A stretch of DNA of 64,000 nt from Isoetes taiwanensis (taxonomy: Eukaryota; Streptophyta; Lycopodiopsida; Isoetales; Isoetaceae), in the NCBI GenBank assembly GCA_021234155.1, contig JAJEKV010000001.1:19301382-19365381 (forward strand), read 5' to 3'. A program made the translations under genes and the position numbers. The notes below the pieces were generated by a model that ran no database searches, had not been told where the DNA came from, and saw nothing but the letters and a program-made list of their open reading frames with translations. Of the stretch, positions 31,126-43,739 are shown one piece after another (the stretch's first letter is position 1; each line of letters begins with the position of its first letter).

Positions 31126-31698
31126 AGCTTCTGATTTTTCCTAAACACCTTCAACAAGAGCCCTGGTATTGACGGGTTTCAACCAGAGTTCTTTGTGGAA
31201 TTTTGGCCCATAATGAAAGATGATATTGTTCGTTTTGTTCATGGGGTTTGGCAGGCTCAGTTTTTTTATCCTACCTTTAATGTTGGAGTTATTTCTTTAA
31301 TTCCTAAAACTGAAGCCCCAATTAAGACTAATGAGTGGCACCCTATTTTGTTGACCACAACCATGTATAAACTAATGGCCAAAATTATAGCTGGCAGACT
31401 TGTGGTCCACCTTCAAGACAAAGTTAATGCTTGTCAATCTGCCTTTTTGCCAAATAGGTCCATTCTTGACAACTATATTGCTGCAAATGAGGCTTTATAT
31501 TGGAATAGGTTGACCAAACGGAATTGCATTCTCCTTAAAACTTAATTTTAAGCGTGTTTATGACTGTATTTCGTGGCCTTTTTTAGAGAACTCCTTAGTT
31601 CATATTGGCATTCACCCTCGCCTTATCAAGCTCATCATGGTTCTCAACCAAAATGCCACCTCTTGTGTCCTCATTAATGGCTCTCCAAGTGAATTCTT
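31126..31698 (+). pseudogene. LINE reverse transcriptase, part before the copia insertion
   Basis: Reads FNKSPGIDGFQPEFFVEFW, GVISLIPKTEAP, then ACQSAFLPNRSILDNYIAAN and, after a one-base shift near 31,540, FKRVYDCISWPFLENSL and SCVLINGSPSEFF. These are the finger and palm segments of a plant L1-type LINE up to the strand before the MRQGCP motif. The reading stops exactly at the copia target site and resumes at 58,514. Confidence 0.8.
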
Positions 31699-32358
31699 TG
31701 TTAGGATCTTATAAGAAATGTCTAGTCTATTTTATTCAATGGTCTATGCTTGCAAACTATCAAACTTTAAATAAGAACACAATAATGCAAGTAGACAATG
31801 AACTTATTGCCTAATAACCATATAGGCAAAGAACTTATTTACACTCGAGAGCTCAGGCATTCATTTTGAATGAATCCTTTTGCACAGAACAACCTACGCA
31901 CATTTTTGATCTGATATTTCTCATTATATTTATAATCCGGCACCAATTCTCATGGAATCGGCACCGATCTTAGCGTCGGTTTAGCACAGTGCTATATTTG
32001 AATTGAAACTTGGCTCGATCTTATTTGACCGCCATTTATAACTGTATCTAACCATTGAAAACCTAAGGTCCTTATTAAGATGCATATCGAACCATTACCT
32101 TAGGTTTTCTTCAAACCATTGAACTTTTACCATAAGATAACCTTCACCATTGAACTTCATATATCAACCTTAACTTCATAGCCAGGCTTAGTTCTAACTT
32201 TGCATTCATGCACATGCACCCAATGCAACCTGTTAGATTTTCATCATACGATCCCAAACATTCTTATAATGTTTTTCCTTCTAGATCTTTAGTTTACCAG
32301 AACAATTCTGGCTAATAGAACTGCATCATAATATTATAATATGAACCCATTCTCTTCA
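31699..32358 (-). repeat. 3' LTR of the copia element
   Basis: 660 bp, about 99 percent identical to 57,845-58,508; TG..CA ends. Preceded by TTCTT at 31,694-31,698. Confidence 0.9.
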
Positions 32359-33367
32359 CTCTCCCTTCATATTATAATCTTTGCAACTGATCAAACTTCT
32401 CAGATATTTAAACTTTGGCTCTGCTAATGCCTTGGTAAGTATGTCTGCTAGTTGCTTATCTGTTTGTACATATTCAACCTGTATAATATTCTTACTCACC
32501 AGATCTCTGATAAAATGTGCCTCCAGTTCAATATGCTTTGTCTTTTCATGTAAAATGGGATTTTTGGTCATAGCAATACAACTTGTGCTGTCAGAGAATA
32601 GTATTAATGGATCTTCTTGCTGCATTCCAATCTCATTCAATAGTCTTCTGCTCCAGACCATTTCTTTAGCTGCAAGTGTTGTAGCAGAATATTCTGCTTC
32701 TGCAGATGAAAGTGCTATGGCACTTTGTTTCTTGCATTTCCATGAAATAGGGCCACCTCCTAACATTAAAACAAATCCAGATGTAGACTTTTTTTCATCT
32801 GGATCCCCTCCCCAGTCTGAATCACAATAAGATTCAAGTCTAAGATTATTGGAATTAAACATGATTCCATGATTTACTGTCCCCTTCAAATACCTAATCA
32901 CTCTTTTTGCAGCTTGCCAATGCAATATACCAAAATTGTTGCAATATCTGCTCAATATATTGACAACATATGAAATATCAGGCCTGGTACTATTTGCCAA
33001 ATAAAGGAGACATCCTATTAATTCCCTGTAAGGCAAATGTTGAACTTCATTCTTCTCTTTATCAGTTTGAGGGCATTGATCCATTGATATCTTGTTCCCT
33101 GGCACCATTGGGGTTTTTACCTCTTTGCAACTTTCCATGTTGAATCTTTTGAGTATTCCCATAATATTCTGTCCTTGTGACAGAGTCATAATCTTATTGC
33201 TCCTGTCCCTATATACTTCTATCCCTAAAAACCTTTTAAGTTCCCCCAGATCACTCATTTTGAATCTGCTTTTCAGTATGTCTTTGCATTTTTGTAATAT
33301 TCTGAGGTTACTGCTGATCATCACATTAGGCTATATAACAGAATTCTGCACCTTCTTTAAATAAATA
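32356..33367 (-). pseudogene. Copia reverse transcriptase C-terminal part and RNase H
   Basis: Begins with YLFKEGAEFCYIA, continuing the reverse transcriptase across the insertion. The expected YVDD catalytic box is then replaced by a small deletion and a stop. Afterwards the frame is open for 322 residues: SDLGELKRFLGIEVYR, TRPDISYVVNILSRY, WQAAKRVIRYLKGT, the RNase H motif SYCDSDWGGD, SSAEAEYSATTLAAKE and KHIELEAHFIRDLV. All are standard copia features. The stop lies at the edge of the 3' LTR. Confidence 0.88.
32359..32369 (-). promoter_or_regulatory. Polypurine tract
   Basis: GAAGGGAGAG on the minus strand abuts the 3' LTR and would prime plus-strand DNA synthesis. Confidence 0.75.
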
Positions 33368-33378
33368 CTAGTTATGGT

Positions 33379-33395
33379 GCCCGGCGTTGCCGGGC
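33379..33395 (+). other. Stem-loop at the left end of insertion A
   Basis: GCCCGGC, GTT, GCCGGGC: a perfect 7-bp stem 11 bases inside the junction. Confidence 0.7.
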
Positions 33396-33399
33396 TTTA

Positions 33400-36300
33400 G
33401 TAGCAATTTGAAGAGGTGGTTTTTCATTGTTTTATTTATGGCAACTTTTACGAAGATGATTTTATGGTCGGGTGTTGTTGGGCTTCAGGAACCTTTTGCA
33501 AATTTATGGTGTAATGTTAAAGCAACAAAGCAGAACTGTCTTTGTGATCTAAATCTTAAACCAAATTGTCATTATAGAAATATATAGTTGCACATTGATG
33601 CGCATAACAACAATTTTTACGCATGTAGCCATATGTACAATGCCTAGCTATATGTGAGAGGAATGGACGGAGCAATCCACAAAGATGATCCACATTGGGC
33701 TGGCAAATTCCAACTCTTCAGCATATGGAAAAAGAAGCATTTAGATATCTTGAAGCATTTATTTAGGTGTTTTTTTGTTGATAGGAGGTGAGGTAGGGGA
33801 GGTTTACATTTGTACTAACAATTACGAAGGGCATAAAATTGTGAGCATAAAATACGAAGGGCATAAAATTGTGAGCATAAAATCGAGTTGTGGACTTATA
33901 ACCATATAAATCCATAACATGGAAAATGCAATAATGTAGTGTCTATAAAGCATTTTTATTGTATTGAGTTTTCCTAATGGCCTGAGGTGTATATCTACAA
34001 AGTGCAATCCTCCAATTGACCATAGCATTGGACTCTAATCCTCAAGGCAACATGCAATGGGCAAAGGCATAACTCATGATCAACGTTACTGTAGTTGAAG
34101 TGGAGCGTGCCCTTGTACTATACTACATTTTTTGTAAACGTAAGACCCCACTATACTACATTTTTTATTGTTTATAGTTTGTGTTCATCTAGACATTATA
34201 ATTGTTAAACTCAATTTTCATTTAAATGAAACCACTTTAGTGTAAGGTGTACCGCAGAAGTATTAAGTTGTATTCATGGGGCAACCACACCAAAATAATA
34301 CACAGGCAAGACATGATGAAATTGCAAATAAGGAATAAATAAGGCTAAATCATGTGATACTCGTTATTGTTGCATATGCATATAGCACAATGTGATGTTA
34401 ATCTATCATCCATTGTTCAAATTTGGTTTTATTAAAGCCCAATGTTTGCAATGCAAGGGATCTTTGTCATGTCAACCCCCATCTATATAACCATTTAAGT
34501 CAACAATTATGAACCAATGACTCGATGGCTTTTTGAATTTTTTGTAAAACCATTAGAGTTGAAGAACGATTATGTTTGTCAAATGTCCCTATGATGCATG
34601 CCCCTATAAACAGCTAAACTATTGTTTTGCTGCAAGTAGCATCTTATGGACATGCCAAGCTTAAGCCTTCAAACCCAAGGTAGGATCTGGAATGAGCCGT
34701 AGATATAGAAAATGTTCCTTCAAATGCTCAGAATAATAATTTGTCTTTGTGTTCATTTTTGGGCTTACAAAAAGGGTCCCAATTTGAGACAGAATGCCAA
34801 AAGCAATCTGTTATAAAAGCATTCAACGTTGCTTCATATGCAAATATCTTAGATTTTACAGATAGAATACATGTTCTAAGGTTGTTGCCGCATTTACCAT
34901 GTGTTACTGGCTTGTGATATCAGATTCTTCTAATAACTGGGTAGATCAATTTTCCATGGAGGGCTGAGAACTGATGCACCAAAGAGGATCTACCAACAAA
35001 ATGCCTGAATGTAGCTGAGCCTCGGCTTCAATAGATGCATCAAATCCAATTTGTGATGCTGGTATATCTGATTGTCAAAGCAAAGGCAAAAGTGTGAAAC
35101 AGGTTCTTCAATGTTGCAACAGGAACTTCAAAACCATACTTGAAATACCAAACTTTTCGTTTCCATGGCCTTGACTGCCTGTTTTGGCCAATGAATCATT
35201 CCAACTCCCCAAAAGAGAATCAAACAATTTCAAAGACATTCTACAATTCTTAGATAAAGCCATTCATCCTCACATGGTTTAAGTATTTTATTCTCACATG
35301 ATAAAGTATTTCACATTTGCATTTACATACAGTCAGTTAATGCATGGAAATTTGCAAAGAACACAACTATGTAAAGCTACAGAGATCATCGTCGTCCAAC
35401 ACTATATGCCTCCATCAATTACTACGATGAGAAAGAATCACTTTTTAGCAGAAGTTCAAGGCAGAGGCTGGACAAATTCCCAGCTATGCTAGTTAAGTAC
35501 TTAGCATTGGCAGAAGCCTTACAGTGATGGGAAGGAACCTTCAAGAAAGGGAACTTCGTAAAGCTATAGAATCTATCGTCATCATTGCTAAGTGAAGCTC
35601 CATCTTAACATGATTTTATTGCTTTTTGAAGAGAGTTATTTCAACACTAAGTACTACACCGTACATGCCTCCACCAGTGACCACGATGATAAATAATCAC
35701 TACTTTAGCCAAATGTCAAATTTTAGCCAAATGTCAAGGCAGAGGCTGGCTAAATTTCACAGAAAAGCTTCAGAAAAGACATGGCTAACTGGTTCAAACA
35801 GAAAATACGCAGATTCTATAGAAAGAAGACTCCTATGCGTAATATACTCATTGGATAGCTGTAATCCTAAGCTGGAGGCTGTGCAATTATGTATACCACC
35901 TTAATTAGTACATAATTAGAAATATGCTTGATACAGACATATACATGATTTGTAGTGGAAAATATTGCATAATAATATGGGTATATGCACATGACTTGTA
36001 ACAAAAAATATTGCATTAGAGAGAAATCCATACATACCTCTTTCTTAGAAAACTTTGTTGCAATTCTATACCCTCATAGCTTCTCCTGCAGTTAAATAGA
36101 AATATAGTCTTGGTGGAGATATTAATCCGAACAGCTCATCCATATGTAAAAGCAGTACACCATTAGACCTGCAACAATATCAACAGCCAGGCAGCACTGA
36201 GTTTACATATAAAGAGAATGACATGACATGATCCCAGAAAAATTAAGTCACCTAATTGCTTTGAAGGTATATGAAAATGCAAAGCAAAAGAAGACAACAC

Positions 36301-37380
36301 AAATGATAGGTCAGAATCCTGTTAGACATGACCAGAAATGGAATGTAATGGATACAAATACACCCAGGCATTGGATGGATAAGGAAGTACAGCTAATATT
36401 ATGTCTTTTAGTCCAGAACTGGCCAGGCTAAGAAGGAGCGCACAAAATAGTATGCATCTAACACCATAGCCAGACCACCATAATAGCAAATCTTCTACGT
36501 TTCAGTTTAGGCACAATCACTCCCATGGGCTATGGTGCCATAATGCATAATGCATTGTAATGTAACTTGAACTTCTATTCTATTTATTTTTAGTGCAAGG
36601 CCATGGTATATGGTTGCATGCTATGTATGGTTGCAACTGTGCACATGTCTGCAAAAAATACATCTTACCCAGTTTGTTTGATGGCAGCATCTCAAGCAAG
36701 CTACCATCAAATTGGGAAGTTAAGCTTTGTACCTATGTCATCTTCCTTTAAAATTCTCCCTCCTGGAGTATCTACTAAAAGCACTTTTCAAGTTACAGAT
36801 TACAAATATTGTGCATACTGAATTACCTGTTTCTTTCTCAGCGTCCTATTTTCTTCTTTGATGTTTTCAAATCAACTATATAAGCCTGCAAACTTCACGG
36901 AAATGTTTCTACTGGATTATTCCTCGACCAATATATACATATACATAGGACAATTTATGCATACGCATGAGCTCATAATACTCACCCCACCAAATCAAAT
37001 AGGAATTACTGTGTCGTATTTAATTAAAGTGGGACTCATTCCATTCCCATTTTTTTTCGGAACCCTGTCAATTTACATAAAAAGAAGCACCCCGACCCCA
37101 AAACTGGCCATAATTGGAATTTTTGTCTATTAGTGTGCATCCAAGCTTTCTTCCAGTTTCATTGGATAGCGAGTCGAGAACAAGAACAATGCAACTCAAA
37201 CATAGGAATTTCATTACAGATTGAAACCAAAGTTCTAGTCGAAAAAGATTCTTAGTTGGATATTTTGGCTCTATTTTCTTGGGTGGGTAGACTCTTGATC
37301 TTTAATTCCAACAAAAATTAAGCAAATTGTTAACTTAATCACCAAAAAATACTAGTTTTGAGATACGTTATATTTATAAA
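33400..37380. other. AT-rich part of insertion A without recognised genes
   Basis: Short ORFs only. A direct repeat of about 80 bp occurs twice around 35,405-35,485 and 35,660-35,760 (shared ATGCCTCCA and CAAGGCAGAGGCTGG). I see no coding features I can name. Confidence 0.4.
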
Positions 37381-37764
37381 TGGGCTCATTACAATATATA
37401 TTATAGTGGGTGAAGAGACCATAGTGGTCGAATGGGCACAATGATTACACGCTCTTCACACATGAACCACCTAGTGCAAAGGGCGCGTGGAGCTCTCTCC
37501 AAGTCACGGAGCAACTTACAGACGATAGAAATTTGTATGAGGAGTTCCTTCATGGGCCACGTGCTTGTATGTCCAACTGATGTCACCACCCTCTTCTCGG
37601 CACCTTTCTTCAATGAACTAGTCTTTTCATTGCTCCCAAGCATGTACTATCCGGGTTGAGATAAGGGCGCAAAAGACAAAATCAAGTTAGTCAAGTGATG
37701 CTACAGCAAAAAAAAAAATAAAATAAAACACAATTCTTAGGGCCATTTTTGGAAAATACAGGCC

Positions 37765-38360
37765 TGAGAGCCTTTCTCGACTCGCGAGTCGAGAAAGGTA
37801 GCTCAGAGGGAAAAACACAGGTCAGAAGGCCTTTCTCGAGACGAGAAAGGCAGTTCAAAGCGAAAAACGCAGGTTTTAGGGGTTAGAAGGCCTTTCTCGA
37901 CTCGCGAGTCGAGAAAAGGCAGCTCAAAGCAAAAACGCGAGGTTTTAGGGGTCAAAAGGCCTTTTCGACTCATGAAGATCGAGAAAGGCAGCTCAAAGCA
38001 AAAACCAGCGAGGTTTTAGGGGTGAAGGCCTTTTCGAAGCGAAATGAAAAAGCAAACTCAAAAAAAACGCAGTTTTTAGAGTCGAGAAAGGCAGTTCAAA
38101 GCGAAAAACACAGGTTTTAGGGGTCAGAAGGCCTTTCTCGACTCGCCGCGAGTCGAAAAGGCGACTCAAAGCCAAAAAACGGGTTTGAGGGCCTTTCTCG
38201 ACTCGTGAGTCGGGAAAGGCAGCTCAGACTAAAAAAAGGCAATTACAAGGGCCAGAGATTATTTTTTGGGTCTGAGGCCCTTTCTCGACTCGCGAGTCGA
38301 GAAAGAGCCTCTCAGGGCCCCTTTCTCGACTCGTGAGTCGAGAAAGGCAGCTCAAAGTGC
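37765..38360. repeat. Tandem array of palindromic units
   Basis: About nine units of 55-75 bp share a palindromic core, CTCGACTCGCGAGTCGAG, extended by TTT and AAA so that one intact arm pair is CCTTTCTCGACTCG / CGAGTCGAGAAAGG. Between cores lies a G-rich spacer (GCAGGTTTTAGGGG) with GGCAGCTCAAAGC. Some cores are perfect (37,772, 37,892, 38,280), others decayed. An isolated core occurs at 40,252-40,274. Each core could extrude as a cruciform. Confidence 0.85.
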
Positions 38361-39019
38361 AAAATGCAGTTCTAAGCCCTTCAAACATCATATTACTATA
38401 CGTTTATTCACATGTGATCAAACATACAACAAATGTGGCGAACCTACTTGTCTACAAACATAGTTTCTACCTCCAATATCATAAAGTGCAAATCATTATT
38501 AGTTGCACCATATCCTATGTATTTTCCAAGTGCACACTATACCTATGCATTTTTTTTTTCTATGTATCACGTGACCCAAAAATAGAATCCCCATTCCCCC
38601 CCCCCCCTTTTTTTTTAGTATATCAATGTTTTCTAATAAACACAATATCTTATCCTATATATTTCCTAATAAATACAATATCTTATGTATTTCCTAAATG
38701 CACACCATAGCTATGCATTTCCTATGTATAACGTAGATAAAAAATAGTCACCCATTATATCAATGTTTTGACTTAAACATTGAAAATGTGCCTTGAAAAT
38801 GTGCCCCTATAATGGCAACATAATGTGCACAATGTGTGAAATTGGGGCATTATAAATAGGCGTCAATTTATTTAATAATATTTTAATCCTTCATACCCAC
38901 GCTATGTCAGTAGTTTTTTTTCTTATGTACACCCTATTATTCCACTTTTTTCCTCCCACCCATGTTTAAGTTTGAAATTTGAAATTGAAAAAGAGGGGGA
39001 GATTTGGTACATACCTTTG

Positions 39020-39655
39020 AATTGAAGAGATTTGGTACACATGAAATTGTGGCTATGGCGAACTCCCAAGATCGTGGCTATGGCGAACTCCCAAGAACGT
39101 GGCTATGGCACGGAGCTTTCGGCTTCCTATGGAGCTTTCGGCTTCCTATCAGGTTCGGCTTCCTTCCAAGCTCTCATCGGCTTCCTTCCAGCTTTCATCG
39201 GCTTCCAAGCTTTCCATCTGCTGTGCCGGATTTCCATTTCTTCATCTGGCATAGTATCCGAAGAAGTACAACCACAAAGCTTGGAAAGAACCATTTCTCA
39301 GAAAGCTTGGAAACGCCCCTGATCAGGTCGGATCAGAGCATAAAGTGGAGAAAGTTATCTGGATATGGCAGACTTGCCGGAGCAGAGGTCCGTCATGCGA
39401 GCTTTAAGACCCTTCCATTCCTTCACGGTAAGCCAGCTTTAAGACCCTTCCATTCCATTCCTTCACGGATTTCATGCAATGCAGGCGCTTCATTCCTTCA
39501 CGGATTTCATGCAATCCGGCAATGCAGCGCTTCAATCTGGCATACAGACCTTCAACGCAAAGCAAGAAATGTTGACGGATCTCAAGTGTCCGTGTGGATC
39601 TCAAGTGCCCTGTTTGTGCCCTTTTATCTGCCTCTCCCTTTGTTGTAAGTATTAG
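39020..39655. repeat. Patchwork of short tandem duplications
   Basis: Units such as AACTCCCAAGAWCGTGGCTA, CTTTCATCGGCTTCC and CATTCCTTCACGGATTTCA are repeated two to three times each. The 214-residue ORF across this region is built from them and is not taken as a gene. The segment ATCTCAAGTGCC through GTAAGTATTAGTC (about 39,598-39,658) recurs at 40,168-40,228. Confidence 0.6.
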
Positions 39656-39659
39656 TCCG

Positions 39660-40195
39660 TAAGGATCAGCCCTTACAGTATACAACAATCTGAAACAGAT
39701 AGGCATAGCACTGGGCTACTCGGATCTCCACACAAACACGTTCGTGGCACTGCTGAGCATATGGGATTTCCTGGGAGGGGTAGGGTGCGGCTACTTGGCA
39801 GATCATCTGCTTAAAAAAGGAGTGCAGAGGCCGCTCTTGTTGGCGGTGGTCTTTGGGAATCGTGGCGGTGGGAAACACAGTCTTTGGGCTCGTTCCTTGG
39901 CTCCGTGTTGGTGGGTCTTCCTTACGGGGCTCTGTGGGCCGTCGTTTACACCACCATAGCTGAAATCTTTGGCCTCAAAAACCACGCTACCCTCCAGAAC
40001 ATTACTGCGTTGCGCGCTCAGGGGCACTTCCTCCTCTGTTGGACTCATTTGGGTTCTGTATGACCGCCCGCGTGCGGTTCGCGCCCACAAGCTTGACCAC
40101 TGCTTTGGGTCGCATTGTTATCGGACTACCTTCTTCGTCATGGCCTCGGTTTTGCTGCCCGTGTGGATCTCAAGTGCCACTGTTTGTGCCCTTTT
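39660..40195 (+). pseudogene. Nodulin-like/MFS transporter fragment captured in insertion A
   Basis: In three successive frames: NLKQIGIALGYSDLHTN, FVALLSIWDFLGGVGCGYLA and DHLLKKGVQRPLLLAVV; then LVGLPYGALWAVVYTTIAEI and FGLKNHATLQNITAL. These belong to the C-terminal half of plant nodulin-like major facilitator proteins (the NFD4-like group), membrane transporters of poorly known substrate. GC content and CpG are higher than nearby. Frameshifts near 39,850 and 40,020 and the absence of the N-terminal half rule out function. It keeps no full exon set, so its exact source boundaries are uncertain. Confidence 0.7.
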
Positions 40196-40384
40196 ATACG
40201 CCTCTCCCTTTGTTGTAAGTATTAGTCAGGTGTCTTTGGAATTAAATTGCTTTCTCGACTAGTGGGTCGAGAAAGGTTTTAAATGGAGTATTGATTTAAT
40301 TTAATTTATATTTGATTAATTAATTAGCTTAATTAATCTAATTATCTTAATTAATTATTGATTATATATTAATAATTAATACTT

Positions 40385-40745
40385 TTTGGAGGGGGAGGGC
40401 TTGTCCCCTTTGCCCCTCCCGTTCCTCCTTGCTCCTCCCCTTTGCCCCTTTTGCCCCTTTGCTCTCCCTCCCTCCCCTCCCCTCCCTCCCCTCCCTCCTT
40501 CCTTTGCCCCTCCCCTTTGCCCCTCAGTCCCTCCTTTGCTCCTCCCCCTTTGCCCCTCCCCTCCTCTTTTTGCCCTCTTTGCCCCTCCCCTCCTCCTTTG
40601 CCCTTTTGCTCTCCTCTCCTCTCCCTGCCCTTGCCCCTTCTTCCAACTTATCCTCTTCCCCTCTTCAACGTGTGGCTCCTCCCTCTTTCTCCTCCTACCC
40701 TTCTCCTTATCAAGGTGTGCCCCCTCTCCCTCCCCTCTTTTTTTT
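40385..40745 (+). repeat. C/T-only tract with CCCCTTTG units
   Basis: Nearly pure pyrimidine on the plus strand, with repeated CTCCCCTTTGCCCCTCCC. The three overlapping ORFs of 100-140 residues are leucine-, proline- and serine-rich artefacts of the repeat. Confidence 0.85.
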
Positions 40746-41249
40746 TTTCTGTATGAGTCCCATTTTCAGCCCGAGTCCCAAATTGCGAGATTTGACCCAC
40801 TTTAATTAAATGCGACTTTACACCGATGTTTTCCTGGAAGATTTGGAGTTGAAAGACACTTCTGAGCTGCCAAAAGCAATGGTGACAGTACATATTCTAT
40901 GTCTTAGATCTATTAAAAATACTGTAAACACAAACATATCAAATTTAGCTCTATAAAACTGTAACAACCATTTTAAGCAAGGCAAATATGTAGCATAATA
41001 ACAGGGGGTTTTCTTTGTGTTTTTGTACGCTTTTCACAAAGGTTTTCCTAAGATTTCATGGCGTATTCGAATGGATGTACTAATGCGTACATCTAGAGTG
41101 CACCATTTCTTAGTCGTCGATTTAGTTTTTTTTTTTCAATGGTCCAACATCCAAGGGCTCACAACAAAAGCCCTCTTTTTATTTTAGGGGCTGAACATGC
41201 AAGCCTCTCGTTGATAGCATTTTAGGGCATTTTGTGGCTTCTTTCTGAA

Positions 41250-42830
41250 AATTGGTGCATTTAGGGCTAGGCCTTCTAGAGCCGAGGTTGATTGCGATGC
41301 TTCAGATTTCTTGGAAGCCTGCAAGCAAAAGGGAAAAACTGCGGGAAATAATCCCAAATTTTATGCTCTCTTGCTCCAGCGATTATGGTTCTGCAGCATA
41401 TCGTAGCAAGAGGCAGCTAATGCTCCGTGTATTTGTTTAAGATCAAAGGAACAGATGGCAGAACAAGCGGGTTGCATAAGGAATGAGGGGTTCACGGAAA
41501 GAAGCAGTTCAGAAATTTCGTCAATAAGCTTTCAAGTCGAGCAATTCCACCATAGAATCTCTGACATGGGCACTCTAACATCAACTAACGAGGGCAAGCC
41601 ACACCAAGAGGGGTTCGATGAGTGCGCTTTTTTGCGGTATTGTGGACCACTTTCATTCCGTCGTCAAGTGCTCCCCACAATTTGAAACTTGTCTGAGCTT
41701 TTTAAAATACTAGATAAACTAGAAGCGGGATCTCCCTCCTTTTCCTTCTTATCTTTGATTCGTCAAAGATGGATGGCAAGCGAGCGGAAGCACGAGCTTT
41801 TTTGAGCTTTTTTTGCAGATGGATGAGGACGGAATGAAGCATGCAGAAGAATGGCATCCTTCCTTTTTGTTTTTTACAGAAAGCGTAGGCGAGGGCCGGT
41901 TCAATCAGTAACGATAAAACAACATGGCGAGGGCACAAGATTGGCATATATTTTATAGCAATGGAGGCTGGCTTCTTGCGGCTCTTTCGAAATATTCAAG
42001 AAGCATTATACGCAACATCTTGAGACATTCTTTACGTAGCAAGCGGGCAATGAGCGAGAGGAGGTGGCAAAAAGCGGATGGTGATTGATTCCTCTATAGA
42101 TCCGATAGCGAGGGTATGGTGAAGAAACAACTGAATGTTTTTCTGTGCTCCATCCTTTTTTCTGTACATTCAGCAGCAGGAAAAAGAAATAATCATGGCA
42201 TGTTCAAGTATAGCATGTTCAAGTACGATGTTAGATACGCCATGTTCTTGGCTGCAATGTTCGCCAATCCATTGGCGTTAACCTTGCTTTGTAGCAATAC
42301 GTCCGGACAATATCTTGGACAGATTGGGCTATACACCGGACAATATCTTGGACAGATTGGAACATTCTTTGCCTTTGTTCGAGTTTTATTTCCCTCTTGG
42401 TGATACCTCGGCTATTGTATATTGTCTATCCTCATTGGTGAATATGTAAAAGCGATCCGGATGCTTCAAACTTAGCAAGGGAAAAGCGGATCAGATCCGA
42501 GTGCTCGCCTTGCCACGGGGATAACCTGTGAAAGGAATATGGAGGCATGGCTTATGCTCACTTGTTTTCGGACATCCGTTATTTCCTCGCCATGTTCTTG
42601 ACTATGCCATTCTATTACGTGGCGAAGCTAATGTTTACTTGTCGGCTTGTATTGCCTCAATTTCGGCGCGACTTATGTATATGAAGTATATGTCGAGAAA
42701 CTATCTCTGTGCAAGCCACGGCGCGACTTCGGATCCTCACAGTTCTCACGAACATTTGTTAAGGGTTTGTAAGCCCGAAGCTAGGTCTGCTATAGTGCAA
42801 TTATATATCGGACAATAGTTCTCACTCCTT
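41250..42830 (+). other. CpG-rich stretch with unassigned ORFs
   Basis: Contains ORFs at 41,455-41,685, 42,116-42,403 and 42,528-42,818. The second repeats the peptide GQYLGQIG because a 25-bp unit at 42,303 is repeated at 42,338. Base composition resembles the 12.65-kb element, but its hairpin motif is absent. I do not recognise any product. Confidence 0.25.
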
Positions 42831-43221
42831 TACTAAAACAATTGGGGCAAGTTGTTTTTCAAGTGCCAATTCTTGTTGACTTTCATGTGTGACAGGGTTT
42901 ATACTTGTTGCAGGCATCAAAGTGGATGTACAAAATGAAGTCAAGGAGATCCCATTAAGGACATGTCTATTGGTGGCATTTTGTGTATCATATTTAGAAC
43001 AGTGCGGTAAAGGGGTTCTTTGTAAAAGGTTTGCAAGTTGCAACTTGGATTTAAAACTCCATTTGAGCTATTTGGTAATTGAGCTCAAACATTAGCGAAG
43101 AGGATGTTGTCACCAATAAAAACCCCATATTTGCATCATTTTGCTCAATTTGTTTTTTTTATTCCAAGTGTGAAGTCACGTTGCTTGTTTTAGCCAGAAG
43201 GGCAAAAATTTTTTAACCTAT

Positions 43222-43609
43222 AACAAAAACCATTACATTACACGCCTTTATATTAAATCCCCCTTCAAACCCCCTTTGGTTTGGGTGCATATTCACACGG
43301 GGGGTGACGTAGGGCAGCGAGAGCCCTTATAATTATGTTTTGCATGTACAAAATCAACATCATATAGTATATTATTTCAAATCTTATAGTATTTTGCGAA
43401 TCTTGCTATACAGTATAGCAAATTCTGTACATCTATACCCCACAAATGAGGAACTTTGTGTACGGTGTAGATTAAGGAATAAGGGGTGAATATGCCTATC
43501 CAACAGCTCTCGTTGCCCGGAGTCACCCCCCGTGTGAATATGCACCCAAACCAAAGGGGGTTTGAAGGGGGATTTAATATAAAGGCGTGTAATGTAATGG
43601 TTTTTGTTA
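43222..43609. repeat. Fold-back element with about 90-100-bp arms
   Basis: The stretch from 43,222 to about 43,327 is the near-perfect inverse of 43,504-43,609, both carrying CCTTTGGTTTGGGTGCATAT and CACACGGGGGGTGAC. The spacer is about 175 bp. A MITE or the product of an inverted duplication. Confidence 0.8.
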
Positions 43610-43739
43610 CTTCTTGTTGAACTTGAGCCCATGCCATATAATAGATGGGCATCATCCACGTTCGTCCAAAATTTTGTAATGCTCCAACATATGTACAGTC
43701 ACGGCTCACACTGAATAATAAGGTAGAAACCACAAATAT

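Noticed and set aside
37765-38360. CRISPR-like array
   Set aside because: Repeats are palindromic and regularly spaced, but the spacers are themselves similar to each other, there are no cas genes and the DNA is from a plant.
39004-39648. A 214-residue plus-strand ORF
   Set aside because: Built from short tandem duplications; no recognisable domain, and overlapping frames are equally open.
40386-40809. Three overlapping ORFs of 104-139 residues
   Set aside because: Same reason: a pyrimidine repeat open in all three frames.
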